Assembly: GCA_036346355.1 (NCBI GenBank)
Contig: CM070588.1
Span: 19,639,914-19,703,913 of the forward strand
DNA: 64,000 bases
Reading direction: 5' to 3'
Origin: Rhipidocladum racemiflorum
Taxonomy: Eukaryota; Streptophyta; Magnoliopsida; Poales; Poaceae
The notes under the pieces were generated by a model that did not search any database, had not been told where the DNA came from, and worked only from the letters and a program-made list of their open reading frames with translations. This document shows, in pieces, positions 57,285 through 64,000 of this stretch; the stretch's first letter is position 1; each line of letters begins with the position of its first letter. The position numbers were made by a program, and so were the translations under genes.

Positions 57285-57900
57285 TGACGAGTATACGTAC
57301 CATGGGTACCGCCCGTAGCCCAGAACAACGAGCGGGCTGCCTCTTAAGAGCCCAGATCCCACGAAGGGCCCACGGGCCCCGAAAGCGACCTGGCCCCGAC
57401 TTGGGCCAGGCCTGGAGCGCTCCCACCCCTTAGGTCCAAGCACTCGGGTGGCTCCGACCCCTCGGGTCGGAGCGCTCGGCGTGTCCCAACCCCGCTTGGT
57501 TGGGACGCCTATTAATCCGACCCAGCTGATGTCGCCCTCTCCAGCAGTCGGGACAACGAGTCCCTAGCCTGCGTTCGGCCAACCGCTCGACGGGCGTGAC
57601 AACCTTTGACGTCCATACCAGAGCAGGCGGCCCCTTCCCGAGGACGTCAGAAGACCCACCAAAAGGTCAAGCACCGGTCCCATGACCCCTGGCACACAGC
57701 AAGGTGGGACGCTTCGTCCCGAGGGAGCACCGAGAGTCAAACGCGATGACGCAACAGCAAGACGGACGAACGGAGCAGTGCATCACCTCTCTGACCGGGG
57801 GAGTCACCGACCCCCTCATGCGAGCCTACCAACCCGTATAGTGAGGAAACAGGGGAATAGACAGCGAAGAGAGCTCGCGGTTTTGGTGTCGGCGCAGCGG
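57285..57900 (+). mobile_element. Putative 3' LTR of element C
   Basis: Starts TGACGAGTATACG right after the purine-rich run and continues GC-rich to about 57900, where sequence switches to a B-type LTR. No matching second LTR is in the window, so the assignment and right edge are tentative. Confidence 0.4.
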
Positions 57901-58171
57901 AGTAGAGGTGGTCGGAGACGAAGATGACGACCAAACAAATTGCGTTTGCATGGCTCTCCAGCGAAGTGAGTGGTACTCCTAGACGCGCCTCGTCACGACG
58001 GTCTCGGATCTGGGTTTCAACACGGCGGACGGCGGCGGAACGAAGGAAAGACCCAAAGCTAACCTAATTAACTATGGCGAGCAATCGTGGGCGCGATGGA
58101 GCTCTACAGGTGGCAGTGGCTATGGCAAAAGCTGCACAAGTCGAAGGCGATCCTTGGGCACACACCCACGC

Positions 58172-58179
58172 ATTAAATA
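58172..58179 (-). promoter_or_regulatory. TATA-like box, B3 LTR
   Basis: Minus strand TATTTAAT about 620 bp inside the LTR start, as in B1 and B2. Confidence 0.55.
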
Positions 58180-58829
58180 CCGGCTCGGACGTCGAGATAC
58201 GCATGGATTCCGCAGCGAGGCCGGTATGCGGCGGCAGAGTCCGGCTCGGACACGGAGAGGAGACGTGGCACAATCTCAGCTGTCCAAGCAGCTCGATTCG
58301 ACGGCCACCGTCACGCGCACAAGCGGCCACAAACTCAACCGTTAGATCTCGATCCAATGGTCCAACGCGCGTGTACACGTGGCTCAATCCTGGCCGTTGG
58401 ATCTCGATCCAACGAGTGGCGCTAACGTGGTTCGGTCCGATTTCGGTCGGGCTCGAGTCAGACTCGAGTCTGCCTCGGGTCTAGCTCGGTCGGATGAACA
58501 GTGAAATCCATTATGGTTTTTCTAGTGATTTAATATTTTAAATAATTCTAGTAATGCAAATAATTCAAGAAAAATATCAAAATAATCAGAAAAATTCTAG
58601 GAAATACATTGAGACATTTTGGAATCAAATAAAATATTTCCAAGAAAATTTTATTTAAAACTTTTAATTATTTGATTATCTTAGAAAGGAATAAATTCAA
58701 ATTAAATCCAAATAAATCCCAAAAAATTCCAAAAAATTCTCAAAAATGCCAAATATCATTTAATTTAATGAAAAGCAAAAATTGGGGTGTTACAAAACTC
58801 TCCCCTTAATAGAATCTCCATCCCGAGAT

Positions 58830-60545
58830 TCAGGGCTGACCAAGGAATAGGTTCGGAAATTCATTTCTCAAACCCTCCTCGCGCTCCCAAGTCGCTTCAC
58901 TTTCTGCATGATTGCTCCACTGGACTCTGCAGAAGCGGGTTGACTTGTTCCTCGTCTCTCGATCCATTGTGTCCAAAATCCTTACCGGGTGTTCCTTGTA
59001 AGTTATATCTTCTTGCAGTTCTATTGACTCTTGCGGCATCTGTTCCTCTGGCACTCGAAGACACTTCTTCAATTGGGACACATGGAACACATCATGCACT
59101 CCCGCCAAAGATTGCGGTAACTCCAACTGGTAGGCGACTTCGCCTTTGCGGCTTAAGATCTTAAATGGTCCAACGTAACGCGGTGCGAGTTTCCCTTTGG
59201 CATGGAACCTTCTAACTCCCTTGAGAGGCGTAACCCTAAGGTACATGAAATCATCCGGTCCAGAACTCAAGTCTCGACACCGGTTATTGGCGTAACTTTT
59301 CTCTCTCGACTGAGCTATCTTCAGTCTTTCTCGGATCATGGCAATCTGCTCTTCGGCTTCTGGAACAATATCCGGTCCAAAGACATGGCGTTCACCTGTC
59401 TCATTCCGGCTCAACGGTGTTCGACATGGTCGACCATACAGTGCCTCAAAAGGTGACATCTGTAAACTGTCCTGATAGCTGTTATTGTTGCTGAACTCGG
59501 CATATGGCAGAATCTTATCCCAAGAGGTAGCATAAGCCAATGCACATGCTCTTAGCATATCCTCCAGAATCTGATTAACTCTTTCAGTCTGTCCATCCGT
59601 CTTCGGATGATATGCTGCACTGAAGTTCAAACGGGTCCCCATGTCTTTGTGCAACTTATTCCAAAACTTTGAGGTAAATTGGGTACATCTATCCGATACA
59701 ATCTTCTTCGGTACTTAGTGCAAACAGACGATCCTGGTCATATACAACTCTGCTAGCTTATCTCCTGAATAGGTGGTCTTCACAGGTATGAAGCGAGCGA
59801 CCTTAGTCAAGCGATCCACTATTACCCATATGGAGTCATATCCACCCTGAGTTCTTGGCAACCCAGTAATGAAGTCCATGCCAATTTCTTCCCACTTCCA
59901 CTCATGTATCTTCAGCGGCTGTAGCAATCCTGCTGGCCTCTGATGCATTACCATGACTCTTTGACATATGTCGCACAACGCAACATGTTCAACAACTTCA
60001 CGTTTCATATTCGGCCACCAGAATCTTTCCTTCAGGTCTTGATACATCTTCGCACTTTCTGGATGAATTGAATACTTGGAGTCATGGGCTTCTTCCAGAA
60101 TGAACTGCTTCAGCTCCTTCTTGTTTGGCACACAGATGCGATCCTTAATCCAAAACGTGCCTTGCTCATCCAATCTGAAGTCTTTTGCCTTGCCTTCGTC
60201 CATCTTGGATTTAATTCTCCGAACCTTGCAATCATCCTTCTGCCCTTCTCAGATCTGATCTTCCAGTGTAGGCTTTACTTCCAAAGTAGCTAAAAATCCA
60301 TCTAATACGACTTCTAGCTTCATCTTCTCGAATTCATTACATAGCTCGTCCTGGTCTCCTGCTATCAACACATTCACGGTATGACACTTCCGACTCAATG
60401 CATCGGCCACCACATTGGCCTTCCCGGGATGATAATGGATTTCGACATTGTAATCCTTGATCAACTCTAACCATCTCCTTTGCCTCATGTTCAGATCCGA
60501 TTGGGTGAATGTGTACTTAAGACTTTTATGGTCTGTATACACTTC
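58830..60545 (-). pseudogene. Pol of B3: RNase H end, integrase, chromodomain
   Basis: A nearly intact single frame with only two stops (TGA at 60249, TAA at 59715). It starts inside RNase H at YTDHKSLKYTF, where B4 inserted. It passes HYHPGKANVVADALSRK, integrase zinc-binding (CDICQRV), core DDE residues in IGMDFITGLP, VSDRCTQF and DGQTERVNQ, then GPFKILSRKGEVAYQLELP and a chromodomain-like tail (DRETRNKSTRFCRVQW, EATWEREEGL). The stop at 58830 lies about 35 bp from the LTR. It is the best preserved B-type integrase here. The TGA at 60249 corresponds to CGA in B2. Confidence 0.9.
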
Positions 60546-60933
60546 TGTAACACCCCAATTTTTGCTTTTCATGAATTTAAGTGAAATTTTGCACTTTAGT
60601 GAATGTTTGGAATTTTTTGGAATTTAATTGGATTTAATTTGAATTTATTCCCTTTTCAAATAATTAAAGAATTAAAAGTTATAAATAAAATTTTGTTGGT
60701 AATATTTTATTTGAGTCCAAAATGTCTCAAAGTATTTTCCAGAATTTTTCTGATTATTTTGCAATTTTTCTTGAATTATTTGAATTTTTAAAAATTATTT
60801 TCAATATTAAATCGCTGGAAAATGCCGACTTGGTTTCACAGTTCATCCGACCGAGCCGGACTCGAGTCCAACTCCAGCCTGACCCAGACCGCGTTCAAGC
60901 CAGACCAAGCCAGACCCGAGCCCTAGCCCCGCG

Positions 60934-61790
60934 ACCATTGGATCTCGATCCAACAGCCAGCGTTGCGCCATGTTGCCCAATCCGAATCCCAGTCAAATTC
61001 CGCTGCCACCGCTGAGTGGGCCTCGATTTCTGCGGATTTCATGGAAGCCGAGACCCCTATTTAAAGCGCCGCCGCCACCAGCGTGTTCCCCGTTCCCGTG
61101 CGCACCTGTTGCCCTAAGCCGTCGAGCTTGAGCCGCCGCCGCCAACCCGCAAAAGCTCACCGAAGTTGGAGGATAGGTTCGCCGCGGTTTCCACCGTTTT
61201 TCGCCATCGTCTGCTGTTCTCCACCATGGTGGTGCAGATCCGGAGTCCTCGCATCGAGCCGCACCCGTTGTGACCTCTCACCTCGCCGGAGGAGCCCCGT
61301 AGCGCCGCGCCGTTGGTCGTCTTCCTAAGTGCCAGCAACCGAGCTCCGCCGCACGCCATTGCCGAACCACAAAGCTTCTTCGCCGTTGGATCTTCATCGC
61401 ACGGCCAGGATTCGTCCACGTCACCCGCGGGTAAGCCTCACATGTTATTTTTTTAGATCTAATCCCAACCATTGGATCTAAAACGGCTTAGATTAAGCCA
61501 CGTAGCCGTGAACTGCACCGTGCCTAGATTAGATCTCAGCCGTTAGATCTAGATCGTACGGTTAGCGTTAACCGCGTTGTACCGTTAGATGCAATCTCGG
61601 CCGTTCGATCGAGATCGAACAGCGTAGATTGAGCCACATGTCGTCACCCGAGTCATGCCACACCACCCCACGGTGAGGCGAAACACGATCGAATCTGGAC
61701 CGTCCGATCCAAATTGTACGGCCCAGATTAACCACGTTGCCCGCAACATTTGAGATCCAGATCTGATATGGACCGTTGATTTTCAAATCA
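60934..61790. repeat. GATC-centred palindrome array, B4 LTR
   Basis: At least five imperfect copies. Examples: 60934-60955 (TTGGATC/GATCCAA core), 61540-61561, 61601-61622 (CCGTTCGATC/GATCGAACag) and about 61768-61790 (CCGTTGATTT/AAATCAAtGG). Confidence 0.7.
61058..61065 (+). promoter_or_regulatory. TATA-like box, B4 LTR
   Basis: TATTTAAA in context CCCCTATTTAAAGCGCC, 512 bp after the LTR start, aligned with the boxes of B1-B3. Confidence 0.65.
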
Positions 61791-61859
61791 ATGGCCCAGA
61801 TCGTGCCACGTGTACAGAAGCCGGACCAGCGCGATCCACGTGGACGCACCCGGTCATCA

Positions 61860-62123
61860 TGACGTCATCCGTGACGTCAGCGTGATGTCACGGTGGGGCC
61901 CGCATGTCAGCCGTCCTTCGGACGGGCCGTGCTGACTTCAGCGATGACGTCAGCAGTGGGTCCCACGTGTCAGTGACACGTGAAACCGTGGACCGGGTCC
62001 ACAGTGGACCGTGCCCGTGCCATGGACCGAGTCCATGGGCCGGCTGACGCAATGATGACGTCATAATTCGATTTTTCAATAGAAAAATAATTCGGTGGAA
62101 ATTCAAATCCCGTGCTGACGTCA
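61860..62123. promoter_or_regulatory. TGACGTCA octamer cluster, B4 LTR
   Basis: Five exact octamers at 61860, 61872, 61945, 62056 and 62116, plus tgatgtca and tgacgcaa near-matches. They lie downstream of the TATA-like box, so if functional they may act from within the transcribed region. Confidence 0.7.
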
Positions 62124-62884
62124 TGCTGACGCAATAAATGGATTTTTCAATAGAAAAATAAATGAATTAATTCGGTTTATTGATTTATTTGAATTTTCAA
62201 ACTTCAAACGCTTATAACTTTTGCGTTTTAACTCCGATTTGAACGATTCCAACTTCTAAATTTTTATAAAATTGAGATCTACTTAAATATGAATTTTAAT
62301 TAATTTTTTAATATGAAATTTTCTCTGTTTTTATTTAATTAATAGATTCCTTAAACTTTAAACAATTATAACTTTTGCATTTTAACTCCGATTTGGGCGA
62401 TTCAAGTTTCTAACAATTTGTAAAATTACGCTCTTTCTGTCTGTGGACTTTACTTGAATTTTTGAGTAATGTGTATGTAATGTTTCATTTAATTACTGTT
62501 ATTTGCACGCGTTACGTGTAGTCGTTGAAGTGCCCGAATGCTTCGAAGGTGAATTGTTGACCCAGGAGCCAGCTCAAGATGAAGAACAAGTACTTTTTAA
62601 AGGCAAGGTATGCTTTGACCATATTGATCCCATTTTTGAAATTAATTTAATTTAAATTATTGCATACTAATTTAATTAGAATTTGTTTAAATTATTTCTG
62701 GGAATTAGATAAATCCCTAATTGCAGTATGACACATTGACTATTTAATTATGTGCCATAAACCTTGCCACCCTAGTTGTGGAATTTATATAGTTGGACAT
62801 TATTGAATTGCCAACATTGGGTATTTAGATCGTTGTAGTATATTGCTTAGAGCTGCTACGTGCACATGACATGATTTCAGACAA

Positions 62885-63171
62885 TCTCTACTATTCTAAA
62901 GCAGCACTTGGTGGAAGTGGTCCATTCTTCCCACGTCATTAATTGCCGCTTACTTGCCCTGCTTACTTGCCCTACTTAATTACCCTGCTTAATTGCCCTG
63001 CTTAATTGCCCTACGCAAGAAACGAAGTGTTGCTTTAATTAGCCAGCTTTCTCAAGAAACGAAGCGTTAAAGATAGATGTTTGATTTTATGAAATATTTT
63101 TTTTTATTTTTAAATCTTTATTTTTTATTATCAATTTTGTTTTTCGTAGCAACGCACGGGCATGTAACTAG
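62885..63171 (+). mobile_element. Small non-autonomous Helitron
   Basis: 287 bp beginning TCTCTACTATTC after a host A and ending GCATGTAACTAG before a host T, fitting Helitron rules (5' TC, 3' CTRR, insertion between A and T, no duplication). The flanks rejoin as ...gacaa/tcaaatgtt, matching the uninterrupted B1 LTR (gactatcaaatgtt on its minus strand). The 3' phrase gcaacgcacgggcat is a familiar plant Helitron end. It carries a 5-unit 13 bp tandem repeat at 62948-63012 and no gene. Confidence 0.78.
62948..63012. repeat. 13 bp tandem repeat inside the Helitron
   Basis: Five contiguous 13 bp units, gcttacttgccct twice, acttaattaccct once and gcttaattgccct twice, with no length variation. Confidence 0.85.
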
Positions 63172-64000
63172 TCAAATGTTAATATTGACTTAATGAGATA
63201 TTGAACCTGTTTTGGAGAAGTATCATGTGTTGTGATGATGATGATGGCACGTGGTGCATGGTAATCAACTGAGTTCAATAAATATATTTGGATCGGGGCA
63301 AGTGGTAAGAATGATATGGTGGGCCATGAGTGGCACCGGGGATATCGTTTTGGTTCTTTGGGTAGTCTTGCTCTGGTCACCCTAAGGACTTAACCTTGCA
63401 AGCCTTTGATCTGAGTCAAACGTGTAACCACATGTCTGTAATGGGATGGACCTAGTTGAGTAAGTTACTAATAACTTGCATGTGGTACCTCGGGGTGTCA
63501 ACTACACCTTTTGTGTAGCTTGAAAGGGGAGCGTACCAGGGCTATGGCATGGTACCCGTCCAACGGTATGTTGGTCCCATACTTCGGCTCTATTAAGGGA
63601 AGGGATGGTGTAAGGCAAAAACCGGAGAGGTTCACTTGTATAGTTTGCGGTCTCTGAAATGCTTTGTTACGATCACTCGCCTTTGTGGTGTTTGACTGTA
63701 TCTTGTGGGTAAAGTGCATAACCTCTGTAGAGTGTAAAATCTATTTGAATAGCCGTGTCCGCGACACTTGACATTGCTCGGGGATTACAGTCAAGGGTTA
63801 GACTTTCATGAAAACAACTTGGTCTTGGAAAGATTGGTTGGGTTAAATAATGATGTTGATGGAAATGTGGTATAGGAAAGGAAAAGTGTTTACTTAACTC
63901 CTGGAAAAGTTATTGATATAATCTTTACTTTTATTGCTTTTGAATCAACTTATGCTATTAGATAATTGCTGTTTTACTGCAAAAGTACCTATTAGCCTAT

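Larger units (their letters stand above)
57901..60545 (-). mobile_element. Ty3/gypsy element B3, 3' portion
   Basis: Minus-strand remnant with a truncated 3' LTR (about 57901-58795, ending GGGGTGTTACA) and pol from 58796 to 60545, where element B4 inserted into RNase H. The LTR lacks everything beyond the region equivalent to 23540 of B1. It retains a TATA-like box (58172-58179) and GATC palindromes (58339-58360 imperfect, 58394-58415). Confidence 0.87.
60546..64000 (+). mobile_element. Family B LTR of element B4 (runs off window)
   Basis: Starts TGTAACACCCC at 60546; the preceding 5 bp ACTTC is the expected target duplication. Plus-oriented relative of the B1 LTR along its whole length. Landmarks: TATA-like box (61058-61065), GATC palindromes (60934-61790), five TGACGTCA octamers (61860-62123), a nested Helitron (62885-63171) and decayed palindromes CTCTGtAGAG / CTATTtGAATAG (63715-63750). 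The 3' end is outside the window, so solo or full-length status is unknown. Confidence 0.9.

Overview
This 64 kb window looks like intergenic heterochromatin of a grass (Poaceae) nuclear genome. I see no host gene, rRNA, tRNA, CRISPR array or bacterial-style operon. Nearly every base belongs to nested transposable elements. The grass assignment is an inference. It rests on very long (2-4 kb) Ty3/gypsy LTRs, primer sites matching initiator-Met tRNA (TGGTATCAGAGC), chromodomain-like integrase tails, and a CACTA/En-Spm element whose terminus reads CACTACTACAAAAATGC. All coding regions carry stop codons or frameshifts.

Names used below are local. Family A LTRs begin TGTGACAC and end GGTGTTACA. 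Family B LTRs begin TGTAACACCCC and end GGGTCCCGACA; F and G are diverged B-type LTRs. D, E and H are further LTR types, and C is a Tat-like GC-rich element.

Layout: 1-1430 end of an LTR (E). 1431-8414 CACTA element 1 (minus strand, TNP2-like transposase 2112-5330), carrying a solo A LTR (5664-8004, target duplication GACGG). 8415-14686 the 5' part of element D (gag, an extra upstream ORF, primer site, 3.6 kb LTR); CACTA 1 sits in its gag. 14687-24420 the 5' part of element B1 (pol, gag, upstream ORF, primer site, LTR), with D inserted in its pol and another solo A LTR (20891-23076) in its LTR. 24421-25130 fragment of CACTA element 2, into which B1 inserted. 25131-26856 LTR H. 26857-40267 element B2 (3' LTR plus pol), whose LTR holds a complete non-autonomous A element, A1 (26992-35219, target duplication TTAGT). 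40268-43478 truncated G LTR in the opposite orientation. 43479-57900 element C, split by the complete coding element A2 (43712-56824, target duplication CTCGT); A2's 3' LTR itself contains solo LTR F (44383-47870, target duplication TGCAC). 57900-60545 element B3. 60546 to the window end, LTR of element B4, containing a 287 bp Helitron (62885-63171).

The elements are related as follows. A2 is a decayed autonomous copy. A1 has the same LTRs, primer site and polypurine-tract flank but a non-coding 4.1 kb interior, so it probably depended on A2-like proteins supplied in trans. B1 and D both carry an additional ORF between the primer site and gag.

The most unusual signal is not coding. The LTRs contain short perfect palindromes whose arms change in a compensatory way between copies and families. 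One is a 12 bp + 10 bp palindrome pair about 0.65-1 kb upstream of the LTR 3' end. Others are an array of GATC-centred 22 bp palindromes in family B, a CTGTCCCG-n-CGGGACAG hairpin in family A, GTTAAC and GGTAnTACC arrays in G and D, and clusters of TGACGTCA. This pattern suggests self-pairing nucleic-acid structures or dimeric-protein sites under selection. All comparisons were made by eye.
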